In this document: positions 23,828 to 31,198 of the stretch, piece after piece
How positions within the stretch are numbered: position 1 is the stretch's first letter
Layout: each line of letters starts with the position of its first letter
NCBI GenBank assembly: GCA_964404075.1
Contig: CAYOIM010000002.1
Location: forward strand, 1 to 43,902
From: CAYTED01 sp964404075
GTDB taxonomy: Bacteria > Patescibacteriota > Minisyncoccia > Moranbacterales > UBA1568
Length of the DNA: 43,902 nt
Direction of reading: 5' to 3'
Made by a program: the position numbers and the translations under genes
The notes under the pieces: model-generated
What the model saw: the letters and a program-made list of their open reading frames with translations, nothing else
What the model was told of the DNA's origin: nothing
Database searches by the model: none

Positions 23828-25369
23828 ATGAACACCACTCTCTATCGAAAACTGATGGCATGGCGGAACGATCAGGCGAAACGCGAGGGTGTGGAAACCT
23901 ATCGCGTGTTTCCGAATGCGACACTCGAAGCGATAGCGACGAGTCTGCCGAAAAACAAGGAGGAGATGACCTGCATCAAGGGACTGAAGGACGCGAAATT
24001 CGGAAAATATGGGAAAATGCTTTTGCAGATTATCGCAGACAACAGTCAACAGCTAACAGTTAACGCTGAAGAAGAAATTTCCAGTATCCAGTATCCAATA
24101 TCCAGTATCGAAGATAAGGTATCTGATATTCTGTCGGTCAGCCAATTCCTCGATGCGCTCAATCTCGGGCTCTCGGGGATGGCGGCACGGATACGGGGCG
24201 AGGTATCGAGCGTCGATGTCCGCGAGCGCGTCGTGTATTTTTCCCTGAAAGACGGAGAAGATGAGAGTCTCGTGAGCTGTCTCATCTTCCGTTCGCAGTA
24301 TCAGATCTCCGGAGTGAATCTCGCCGTGGGTGATGAGATCATCATCGAGGGCGTACCGGAAATCTATAAACCGAATGGAAGGCTCTCGCTCAAGGTGCAT
24401 GTGATCGAGCTTGCGGGTGAAGGTGCGCTGAAGAAGGCGTACGATGAGCTCTTTCGGAAACTTGAGACCGAGGGTCTCCTGGCGCCGGAAAAGAAAAGGT
24501 TGCTTCCGGAATTTCCCACGCGCATCGCGCTCATCACTTCCCGGGAGGGGGCGGCGATCGGGGATTTCACGATGAACTTGGGGCAGATCGGCCTTAGCGT
24601 CGATTTTTTTCCGACGAGTGTGGAGGGGAAGAAATCCGTGTTCGAGATTCTCGCCGCACTTCGATATTTCAATCAGCATGCAAGCCGATATGATCTCCTG
24701 GTCATCATCCGTGGTGGAGGAAGTTTCGAGAGTCTGCAGGCGTTCAATAATGAAACGCTCGTTCGTGAGGTGGCGAATTCGAGTATCCCAACGCTCCTCG
24801 GCGTGGGGCATGAGAAGGATGTGACGCTCGCGGCACTCGTCGCGGATGTCATGGTGTCGACTCCGACGGCGGCCGCACGAACGATCCGTGAGCCCTTCGA
24901 GCGGGCGAGGCAAGTGGTGGGGCATGCGCAGATACTTCTTCTTGAGCGGTTCGAGCGCGAGCTTTCCGAAAAGCAGGCATTGCTTTCGAGATCCGAGCAG
25001 ATGATCGCCATGATATTTCCGAGGCTTCGCGAACGATTCGACCGGGCGGAACAATCGCTCCTCCGTTCCCTCGATAAGATATCTTTCTCGATGATTCAAT
25101 CGAAGAACTTTCTTTTGGCATCGGAGGAAAGTCTTTTTTCGGGATTCGAACGGATGAGAGAGGTAGTGATGCAGATTCTCGTGCGCGGGGCAGAGAAGCT
25201 ACGGGAATATGATCCGAATCGAGCCTTGCAACTGGGGTATAGTCTGGTGCGATCGCAGAAAGTACTCGTGCGGAGTATCGCGCAGGTGAAACAAGGCGAC
25301 ATGCTCGATATTTCCCTGAAAGATGGTAGTATTGAAACGGAAGTACGAAGCGTAACTGGTAATTTGTAA
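23828..25369 (+). CDS. xseA: HRDC-exodeoxyribonuclease VII large subunit fusion
   Basis: This 513-aa protein combines two units. Residues about 4-70 form an HRDC domain (LYRKLMAWRNDQAKREGVETYRVFPNATL), a nucleic-acid-binding module best known from RecQ and RNase D. Residues about 98-505 are XseA: the OB fold (RIRGEVSSVDVRERVVYFSLKD) and the catalytic domain (PTRIALITSREGAAIGDF, IIRGGGSFESLQAFN, GVGHEKDVTLAALVADV, STPTAAA). The coiled-coil region is present. Exonuclease VII degrades single-stranded DNA into oligonucleotides. The linker (73-96) is written in TCCAGTATCCAATATC-type DNA that matches the AT-rich intergenic filler of this genome, suggesting an origin by fusion across a spacer. xseB follows 185 bases downstream. 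Confidence 0.93.
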   Translation: MNTTLYRKLMAWRNDQAKREGVETYRVFPNATLEAIATSLPKNKEEMTCIKGLKDAKFGKYGKMLLQIIADNSQQLTVNAEEEISSIQYPISSIEDKVSDILSVSQFLDALNLGLSGMAARIRGEVSSVDVRERVVYFSLKDGEDESLVSCLIFRSQYQISGVNLAVGDEIIIEGVPEIYKPNGRLSLKVHVIELAGEGALKKAYDELFRKLETEGLLAPEKKRLLPEFPTRIALITSREGAAIGDFTMNLGQIGLSVDFFPTSVEGKKSVFEILAALRYFNQHASRYDLLVIIRGGGSFESLQAFNNETLVREVANSSIPTLLGVGHEKDVTLAALVADVMVSTPTAAARTIREPFERARQVVGHAQILLLERFERELSEKQALLSRSEQMIAMIFPRLRERFDRAEQSLLRSLDKISFSMIQSKNFLLASEESLFSGFERMREVVMQILVRGAEKLREYDPNRALQLGYSLVRSQKVLVRSIAQVKQGDMLDISLKDGSIETEVRSVTGNL

Positions 25370-25409
25370 TCAGAAATTTTTAGAGATATTTTTTACAACG
25401 ATGTGATAT

Positions 25410-25461
25410 TTTCATTTCAACGGTCGTTCCGCCTGCGGGCGGTGCGTCCGCTGAAATGAAA
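25410..25461 (+). repeat. hairpin-family palindrome between xseA and xseB
   Basis: The core at 25420-25452 (ACGGTCGTTCCGCC, loop, GGCGGTGCGTCCGCT) sits on exact arms TTTTCATTTCA and TGAAATGAAAA. It separates xseA from xseB, which otherwise would be expected to be coupled. Confidence 0.8.
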
Positions 25462-25554
25462 ACATCTGTGTCCGCTGTAAAAAACTTCTTCAACTCCATC
25501 GTCTCTTATCTAAATATCCAATATCGAGTATCTAATATCATATTTCTTAATCAT

Positions 25555-25755
25555 ATGAAAAATCCATCATTGTCGGAGTCGTTGAAAAAATTGGAGGCCA
25601 TCACCGAATGGTTCGAACAGCAGGAAGAAATCGATGTCGAGAAGGCGCTCGAAAAAGTGAAGGAAGGCGTCGCCCTCATCAAGGAGGGCAAGACCCGGCT
25701 GAAGGAAGTCGAGAATGAGTTCGAAGTGGTGAAGAAAGAGCTCTCGGCAGAGTGA
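25555..25755 (+). CDS. xseB: exodeoxyribonuclease VII small subunit
   Basis: The 66-aa helical protein binds XseA. The family text is clear: LSESLKKLEAITEWFEQQEEIDVEKALEKVKEGVALIKEGKTRLKEVENEFEVVKKEL. I chose the ATG at 25555 because upstream in-frame sequence is the AT-rich filler and the hairpin. A 12-pair hairpin (25763-25795) follows. Confidence 0.92.
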   Translation: MKNPSLSESLKKLEAITEWFEQQEEIDVEKALEKVKEGVALIKEGKTRLKEVENEFEVVKKELSAE

Positions 25756-25762
25756 TATTTTG

Positions 25763-25795
25763 TTTCAGTTGTACGAAAAAATAGTACAACTGAAA
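25763..25795 (+). terminator. perfect hairpin after xseB
   Basis: TTTCAGTTGTAC, a nine-base loop, GTACAACTGAAA: a 12-pair perfect stem eight bases past the xseB stop. There is only a weak T-rich tail. Confidence 0.6.
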
Positions 25796-25830
25796 TCTTC
25801 CTCATTTAGTAAATAATAAAACAAAAATGG

Positions 25831-25836
25831 TATCAT
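25831..25836 (+). promoter_or_regulatory. -10 box and ribosome site of the DGR target gene
   Basis: TATCAT ends eight bases before the ATG at 25845, and AGGAG lies between them. If this -10 is used, the AGGAG would be outside the mRNA, so one of the two is probably not functional. Confidence 0.35.
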
Positions 25837-25844
25837 AGGAGTAT

Positions 25845-27686
25845 ATGGAGCACTTCCTCAATAGAAAATTCCCTGACCTCCCCGGATCCAAACCAGTCGA
25901 GCGAGCTGTAGCTCAGGCACGGAGGAAAGGCGAATCTCCGCATGGTCGGAGTGAAAGAATCGACGCCTATATTACGAGACTGAACATTCTCTTCAAGGAT
26001 GAGCGAAGTTTTGTGTTACTGAAAAATAAAATTTTGAACGAATATGCGACAAAGATAGAAGATATTCCCGAAAGTTACTGGAAGCTCCAGGAAAATATCA
26101 TGAAAGAGTGTGGGCAACTCGGGGATTGGCAGAATGCCTCAGAAGAAGAAAAAGAAGCAATCAAAAAACAGAACGCCGAAAGAGTCCTCGATGATCAGCG
26201 ATCTTCCCTCGAGCAGTGGCTTGATTATTTTGCCTCATCGGATTCTGATTATATTCCAGACGATATCAAGTACTGGATTTTTCGGAATATTCTCAAGCTC
26301 CAGGAGTTCGATAAGGAAAAGCGGGAATTCCCGAAACGCTCGAAGGGAACGATCAAACAATTTCCGGATAGGAATGAAGAGGCATTGGGATACATCGTCG
26401 ATGCGCTCCTTAAGAAATTTCGTGGAGAGAAAGTAGTATTCGAATACGATATCCAGCCTGCCGAGCGACAGGCCTTTGAACAGCACCTCATGAAAGAGGA
26501 TTTCGCCAGGCTCTATGCGTGGGCGAATGAACTGATGAATCCCATTCCGGAGCATTTACTTCCGGTGACCGAAGGGGAGTGGCGAAAGTTTCCTCAAAAG
26601 AGCGATGCACATGAACTCGTCCAGACAATCCGTGGCAAAGGTACTGGTTGGTGCACCGCCGGAGAGAATACCGCACATACTCAACTTCAGGGCGGGGATT
26701 TCCACTGCTATTACACCCTTGATGATGATGGGAAGCCGACGATTCCACGGATCTCTATCCGGATGGAACAGGGGAAAATTGCCGAAGTACGCGGTATCGC
26801 TTACAAACAGAATCTGGATCCCTATATGAGCGATGTGCTTGCAGAAAAGCTTGAAGAATTTCCTGACAAGGTGCAGTATCAGAAGAAGAATCGGGATATG
26901 AAACACCTGACGGAAATCGAAGGAAAAACAATCAAACAAGAAAATCTCACCAAAGAAGACCTTGAATTCCTCTATGAAGTAGAATCTTCCATCAAAGGTT
27001 TCGGCTACCAGAAAGATCCACGCATCCAAGAAATTCGAAAAGGAAGAAACCTGAAAGAAGACCTCCTGATTCTTTTCGATTGTACCCCCGACCAAATCGC
27101 TCTCAAAAAGGATCAAGTTAACGAACAGACAAAAGTATATATTGGAGAATGGACTCCGGAGGCGATGGAGCTTCTTCCGAAAGAAACAAAACATATCTAC
27201 GAGGAATTTCCCAATAAGAAAGTATTCTATCGAACCATTGAAGCTGATCCGAGCATCAAAACCGCTGGTGATGCGGTAAGAGCACTTGAGGGTAGCGGAA
27301 ATAAGGTAGGGGATTACGCGAAACAGATGCTCGTCAATGTTCCTTTCAGCGGAGAACAAAAGAAATTTGATCTGGTTTCTTTCTCGGTGAAAGCGCTCGG
27401 CTTCCCAGGTGGCGCTACCCGAGCCGAGATCTATCAGAAAGCACAGGAGCTTGGCTTGGAATTGTGTCCGGCAGAAGTCGGTCTGCAACTCCGCTTGCAG
27501 TATACTGATCAACCGAATAATGATTATTTGGTTATTGGTATGGATCCGGTAGCGGGTGGGGACGGCTACCCGGGCCTGTTCGGTGTCGATCGGCGCGACG
27601 GCGATCCTTGGCTCGGCAGCCCTGATGGCCACGCCGTCTCTCAGTGGGGTAGCAACTATCGGTTTGTGTTCCTCTGCCGCAAGTAG
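25845..27686 (+). CDS. DGR target protein with C-terminal variable region
   Basis: This 613-aa protein is the variable protein of the diversity-generating retroelement. No signal peptide or membrane helix is seen, so it is probably cytoplasmic. Residues 1-200 are charged and helical. Around 260-350 a domain I cannot name shows GKGTGWCTAGENTAHTQLQ (Trp269, Cys270), GGDFHCYYTL and EVRGIAYKQNLDPY. A long helical linker follows. Residues about 515-613 form the C-type-lectin-like fold common to DGR targets: ALGFPGGATRAEIYQKAQEL, LCPAEVGLQLRLQYTDQP, then the variable part with GLFGV, WL, QWGSNYRFVFLCRK. VR covers residues 568-613. The N-terminal part may deliver an activity that the variable ligand-binding head directs to changing partners; this is inference. 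Confidence 0.88.
   Translation: MEHFLNRKFPDLPGSKPVERAVAQARRKGESPHGRSERIDAYITRLNILFKDERSFVLLKNKILNEYATKIEDIPESYWKLQENIMKECGQLGDWQNASEEEKEAIKKQNAERVLDDQRSSLEQWLDYFASSDSDYIPDDIKYWIFRNILKLQEFDKEKREFPKRSKGTIKQFPDRNEEALGYIVDALLKKFRGEKVVFEYDIQPAERQAFEQHLMKEDFARLYAWANELMNPIPEHLLPVTEGEWRKFPQKSDAHELVQTIRGKGTGWCTAGENTAHTQLQGGDFHCYYTLDDDGKPTIPRISIRMEQGKIAEVRGIAYKQNLDPYMSDVLAEKLEEFPDKVQYQKKNRDMKHLTEIEGKTIKQENLTKEDLEFLYEVESSIKGFGYQKDPRIQEIRKGRNLKEDLLILFDCTPDQIALKKDQVNEQTKVYIGEWTPEAMELLPKETKHIYEEFPNKKVFYRTIEADPSIKTAGDAVRALEGSGNKVGDYAKQMLVNVPFSGEQKKFDLVSFSVKALGFPGGATRAEIYQKAQELGLELCPAEVGLQLRLQYTDQPNNDYLVIGMDPVAGGDGYPGLFGVDRRDGDPWLGSPDGHAVSQWGSNYRFVFLCRK
27547..27682 (+). repeat. DGR variable repeat (VR)
   Basis: This 136-bp stretch at the 3' end of the target gene aligns without gaps to the TR at 28032-28167. 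I count 29 differences, 24 at positions where the TR has A (replaced by G, C or T). The remaining five are T/C or T/G changes, two of them in the 3' invariant part. The 3' end (TCGGTTTGTGTTCCTC) acts as the initiation-of-mutagenic-homing region. Confidence 0.92.
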
Positions 27687-27693
27687 GTACTTG
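27680..27693 (+). promoter_or_regulatory. hairpin at the 3' end of VR
   Basis: CAAGT-AGGT-ACTTG forms a five-pair stem with a four-base loop overlapping the stop codon, directly after the VR. Hairpins or cruciforms just downstream of VR assist retrohoming in phage DGRs; this one is shorter than the described examples. Confidence 0.4.
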
Positions 27694-27761
27694 GGATTTT
27701 TTCACTTTGTCTTTTGATCTTGGTCTCTTTGCTCTTTGACCTCGATTTTTTGTTTTTCTGA

Positions 27762-28031
27762 TATACTGCGATTGGTAGTAGGTGAATCTGCGAGTGTCTG
27801 CTCATTGATCGGATGCTCGCGACCGAATCCAGTATCCATACATCGAGAGTATCTTGAGTTACGGCTCGAGATAGGGCGGCCTATCTAGAACTGAGTCTAG
27901 TAAGGCTGGTGTATGCAGAACTTCATCAAAAAATGAAGATACTTGGTAGGGAGTATTATGGCATTGAATATACCGAATACGATACAGCCCGGAGAGTACT
28001 CGATGGGTGGTGGCATGGGAGATATTCTCTG
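27762..28031 (+). promoter_or_regulatory. leader of the TR RNA
   Basis: A TATACT (27762-27767) with a TTGACC 20 bases upstream could start the template RNA. The following 260 bases hold no gene but several pairings: GATAGG/CCTATC near 27871-27887, CTAG..CTAG near 27886-27901 and CTTCAT/ATGAAG near 27919-27936. The stretch leads straight into TR. Confidence 0.4.
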
Positions 28032-28167
28032 CAAAAGCGGATATAGACGGCAACCCGAACCTGTTCAATGTCAATCGGAACGACAGCGATCCTTGGTTCG
28101 ACAACAATGATGGCCACGTCGACAATCAGTGGGATAGCAACAATCGGTTTGTGTTCCTCCGTCGCAA
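28032..28167 (+). repeat. DGR template repeat (TR)
   Basis: The invariant template lies 345 bases after the target gene and 263 bases before the RT gene. It is rich in AAC/AAT and GAC codons (N and D in the target frame), the codons that adenine mutagenesis turns into the widest range of residues. It could be read as protein (DIDGNPNLFNVNRNDSD), but that is only the shadow of the target frame; no start codon or ribosome site supports a gene. Confidence 0.92.
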
Positions 28168-28179
28168 TTTTCTTCATTT

Positions 28180-28210
28180 CTCTCCCTCTTTGCGGGGAGA
28201 GTTTTGTTTT
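28180..28210 (+). terminator. hairpin and T-run after TR
   Basis: CTCTCCC, loop, GGGAGAG followed by TTTTGTTTT starts 12 bases after TR. It may end the template RNA or form the structured spacer that the RT uses for priming. Confidence 0.5.
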
Positions 28211-28262
28211 GTGAGCTGTCCGTTCCATCCGCCGAGCATTCGGCCGATTTCATCGATTTTGA

Positions 28263-28430
28263 TTCATATAATACCTCGGGGCTCTGCCCCGGGGTTGCCG
28301 CTAAGGAAAGGTTTGGAAAACCGTTGGTTTTCCGAGATAATCTAGAGCGAAGCTCCTACATACCTCGCCGATACGAAGCGAAGCGTAGTGAGGGTACAGC
28401 TCTGCTGCGGGGTAATTGATTTTTCGATTG
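28263..28430 (+). promoter_or_regulatory. structured spacer and -10 box before the RT gene
   Basis: A TATAAT (28267-28272) is followed by a CGGGGC/GCCCCG hairpin (about 28274-28294), a GGAAAACC/GGTTTTCC hairpin (about 28315-28333) and an ACCTCGC..GTGAGGGT pairing (about 28362-28396). In the Bordetella phage DGR the region between TR and RT is an essential structured RNA. This stretch is the obvious equivalent, or the RT leader. Confidence 0.4.
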
Positions 28431-29363
28431 ATGGATAATATCTTCACGCTTCACAGACATCTTAGCATGAAAAGCTACGCACATTCTTCCTACGAGGCTT
28501 TCAAAATTTCTGATCCAAAGCCGAGAGATATTCATAAGGCATTGGTACGGGATCGGTTGGTGCATCATGCCTTGTATCGGATCTTGTATCCGTTTTTTGA
28601 TCGAATGTTTATCACGGATTCGTACTCATGTCGCTTGGGAAAAGGTGTACACAAGGCACTGAATCAGTTTCAATCATTCGGTCGGAAGGTATCGCAGAAT
28701 CACATGAAAACGGTATGGGTTTTGAAATGTGATGTACGGAAATTCTTCGCTTCGATTGATCAGGAGGTACTTTTGGAGATTTTGCGGGGGTATATCCCGG
28801 ATGAGGATATTCTCTGGTTGCTGGAAGGGATTATCGGGAGCTTTCATTCACCTCTCCCCACCCTCCCCTTGGACCCGCTTCGACAGAGCGATAGCGAGGC
28901 GAGAAGTGGAGGAGGAAAACGAGGACTTCCGCTGGGGAATCTCACTTCGCAACTCCTGGTGAATATTTATATGAATGAATTTGACCAATTCGTGAAACAC
29001 AAGCTGAAAGCAAAGTATTATATTCGGTATGCGGATGATTTCGTTATTTTCTCACAGAATAGAAATCGACTTGAGATGATGTTGAGAGAAATAAGGATGT
29101 TTTTATGGGAGAAATTGAAATTGGAACTTCATCCAGACAAAGTCTCTATTGCTACCTTGGCTTCGGGTGTGGATTTCCTGGGCTGGGTGCATTTTCCTGG
29201 TCACCGCGTATTGCGTACGGTGACGAAAAAATGGATGTTTCGGAATATACCGGAAAAAGAGGGGAAAAAAGCAACGATACAATCTTACCTCGGACTACTT
29301 GGTCACGGGAATGCATTCAGATTGAAGAAGGAGATAGACTCGATGGAAAATAAAGAGAAGTGA
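28431..29363 (+). CDS. DGR-type reverse transcriptase
   Basis: This 310-aa enzyme copies TR RNA into mutated cDNA. The RT motifs run in order: RDRLVHHALYRIL (motif 1-2 region), KCDVRKFFASID with catalytic Asp101, GLPLGNLTSQLLVNIYMNEFD (motif 4, 165-185, the LGNLTSQ form typical of DGR and related RTs), YIRYADDFVIFS with Asp202/Asp203, KLELHPDKV and GVDFLGW. There is no maturase or endonuclease domain, unlike group II introns. Between motifs 3 and 4 about 20 extra residues (PLPTLPLDPLRQSDSEARSG) are encoded by a palindromic, CT-rich stretch. I chose the ATG at 28431 over a TTG at 28416. No Avd-type accessory gene is found between target and RT. Confidence 0.93.
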   Translation: MDNIFTLHRHLSMKSYAHSSYEAFKISDPKPRDIHKALVRDRLVHHALYRILYPFFDRMFITDSYSCRLGKGVHKALNQFQSFGRKVSQNHMKTVWVLKCDVRKFFASIDQEVLLEILRGYIPDEDILWLLEGIIGSFHSPLPTLPLDPLRQSDSEARSGGGKRGLPLGNLTSQLLVNIYMNEFDQFVKHKLKAKYYIRYADDFVIFSQNRNRLEMMLREIRMFLWEKLKLELHPDKVSIATLASGVDFLGWVHFPGHRVLRTVTKKWMFRNIPEKEGKKATIQSYLGLLGHGNAFRLKKEIDSMENKEK

Positions 29364-29373
29364 TATTTTGTGA

Positions 29374-29379
29374 TATAAT
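29374..29379 (+). promoter_or_regulatory. TATAAT box before the oxidoreductase genes
   Basis: A perfect TATAAT lies 29 bases before the ATG at 29409. The -35 region is poor. Its position right after the RT gene suggests that the oxidoreductase is transcribed separately from the DGR. Confidence 0.45.
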
Positions 29380-29408
29380 GAGGAGAAACAAATACAAATT
29401 TTGAACCT

Positions 29409-31106
29409 ATGAAACATTTTTCGAAAGATATTTCTATCGTGATCGGCGGGGCGGCGGGACAGGGCGTGCAGACGGTGGAGACCATGCTCATGACCGTGCT
29501 CAAGGCGGATGGCTATCAGGTATTTTCGTCGAAGGAATACATGTCTCGCATCCGGGGTGGATCGAACTCGACGGAGATCCGCATCACGAACGATGGAACG
29601 CGCTCGTATACGCGTCACATCGATATTCTCTTCGCCTTGGATGGAGCAGTCGTCCCGCATCTGGAGGATCGCATCACGGAGAGGACTGTGATACTCGGTG
29701 AGAAGGGTATCGTGAAATCAGCGCACCGCGTCATCGATGTGCCTCTGACTAGGATGACGGATGAAATCGGCAGTCCGATCTACGCGGGGACGATTGCCGC
29801 CGGTGTCATCCTCGGCTTTCTCAAGGCACCGAAGGAGCCATTCGAAGGTTTTCTCCGGAGTCGATTCATGCGCAAGGGTGAGGAGGTCGTGCAGAAAAAC
29901 CTGGAAGCGGCGGAGAAGGGATACTCGCTCGGGGAACATCTCGCGTATTCCGAATCAATTGAGATTACTTTGAACAAGAATGACGGGGTAAGAGGAAAGC
30001 TGATGCTCTCTGGCGATCAGGCACTCGGACTGGGCATACTCGCGGCGGGATGTAATTTCATCTCATCCTACCCGATGTCGCCGGGGACGGGACTCCTCAC
30101 CTTCCTCGCGGAGCAGGGGGGACCATTGGGCGTGGTCGTGGATCAGGCGGAGGATGAGATCGCGGCGATCAATATGTGTCTCGGCGCGTGGTATGCCGGA
30201 GCGCGGGCGATCGTCACGACTTCCGGTGGGGGATTCGCGCTCATGTGCGAGGGAGTGAGTCTCGCCGGGATGATCGAGACACCGGCGGTGATCCATATCG
30301 GGATGCGTCCGGGACCGGCGACGGGGCTTCCGACGCGCACGGAGCAGGGGGATCTCAATCTCGTTCTGTACTCCGGTCACGGAGAGTTTCCTCGCGCGAT
30401 TTTCGTTCCGGGAGATCAGGAGGAGACTTTTTTCTGCGCACAGCAGGCTTTCGAGATGGCGAACAAATATCAGTCACCGGTATTCATTTTGACTGACCAG
30501 TATCTCCTCGATTCCGTGGCGCTCGTCGATGAGTCGGACTTGAAGCGACTCCCGATCAATGCTCATATTGTCGAAACGAAGGAGAATTATCAGCGTTACT
30601 CGCTCGATACGGAGAATGGAGTTTCCTCCCGTGGTGTTCCTGGATTCGGGACGGGCATCGTCTCGGTCGATAGCGACGAGCACGATGAGGCGGGGCATAT
30701 CACGGAGAGCTTCGACCTTCGCCAGAAGATGATGGACAAGCGGCTCACGAAATTGGAGGGACTCACCGCTGATGCACTCCCGCCGACCTTCCTCGGCGAT
30801 GCGAAAGCGTATGAGACTCTGATCGTCTGTTTCGGTTCGAACAAAGGGGCGGTGGCGGAGCTTGTCAGGAAAGGCGATGAGAAGACCGCGATGCTCCATT
30901 TCTCGCAGGTCTATCCGATAGCCCCTGATGCGAAGAAATACTTCAAGCGGGGGAAGCGCGTCGTTGTCATCGAAAACAATGCGACGGGGCAATTTGCTGA
31001 CCTCCTGGAGAAAGAATTGAAGGTGAAAGTCGATCAACGAATTTTGAAATATATCGGGGAACCGTTTTCTTGCGAAGAAATCGCAAGAAAAATATCTAAT
31101 TCCTAA
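29409..31106 (+). CDS. 2-oxoacid:ferredoxin oxidoreductase, fused gamma/alpha subunit
   Basis: This 565-aa protein combines the gamma domain (about residues 1-185: IVIGGAAGQGVQTVETML, then SRIRGGSNSTEIRI) with the alpha (pyrimidine-binding) domain (about 195-560: SGDQALGLGILAAGCNFISSYPMSPGTG, ARAIVTTSGGGFALMCEG, LPTRTEQGDL). With the TPP-binding beta subunit encoded next, it oxidatively decarboxylates a 2-oxoacid to the acyl-CoA and reduces ferredoxin. The gamma-alpha fusion plus short beta subunit is the KorAB type (2-oxoglutarate or related), but the exact substrate cannot be read from the sequence. Ferredoxins at 32856 and 39712 are candidate electron partners. Confidence 0.9.
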   Translation: MKHFSKDISIVIGGAAGQGVQTVETMLMTVLKADGYQVFSSKEYMSRIRGGSNSTEIRITNDGTRSYTRHIDILFALDGAVVPHLEDRITERTVILGEKGIVKSAHRVIDVPLTRMTDEIGSPIYAGTIAAGVILGFLKAPKEPFEGFLRSRFMRKGEEVVQKNLEAAEKGYSLGEHLAYSESIEITLNKNDGVRGKLMLSGDQALGLGILAAGCNFISSYPMSPGTGLLTFLAEQGGPLGVVVDQAEDEIAAINMCLGAWYAGARAIVTTSGGGFALMCEGVSLAGMIETPAVIHIGMRPGPATGLPTRTEQGDLNLVLYSGHGEFPRAIFVPGDQEETFFCAQQAFEMANKYQSPVFILTDQYLLDSVALVDESDLKRLPINAHIVETKENYQRYSLDTENGVSSRGVPGFGTGIVSVDSDEHDEAGHITESFDLRQKMMDKRLTKLEGLTADALPPTFLGDAKAYETLIVCFGSNKGAVAELVRKGDEKTAMLHFSQVYPIAPDAKKYFKRGKRVVVIENNATGQFADLLEKELKVKVDQRILKYIGEPFSCEEIARKISNS

Positions 31107-31198
31107 TATCTAATCCCCAATTAAAATCAAAAAAATTTGATATTATATTATTTGAAATTGATTGGAAATTAGAAATTGGTAATTGGAAATTATTTTTT
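31107..31198. repeat. AT-rich inverted-word spacer between the oxidoreductase subunits
   Basis: Words such as TAATTCCTAATATCTAATCC are answered by rough complements like GGAAATTAGAAATTGG before the next start. The spacer can fold into a weak hairpin. No gene. Confidence 0.45.

Noticed and set aside
28007..28345. Reading frame through the template repeat as a protein gene
   Set aside because: It has no ribosome site and mirrors the target-gene frame only because TR is a copy of VR. The stretch after TR is a hairpin and spacer.
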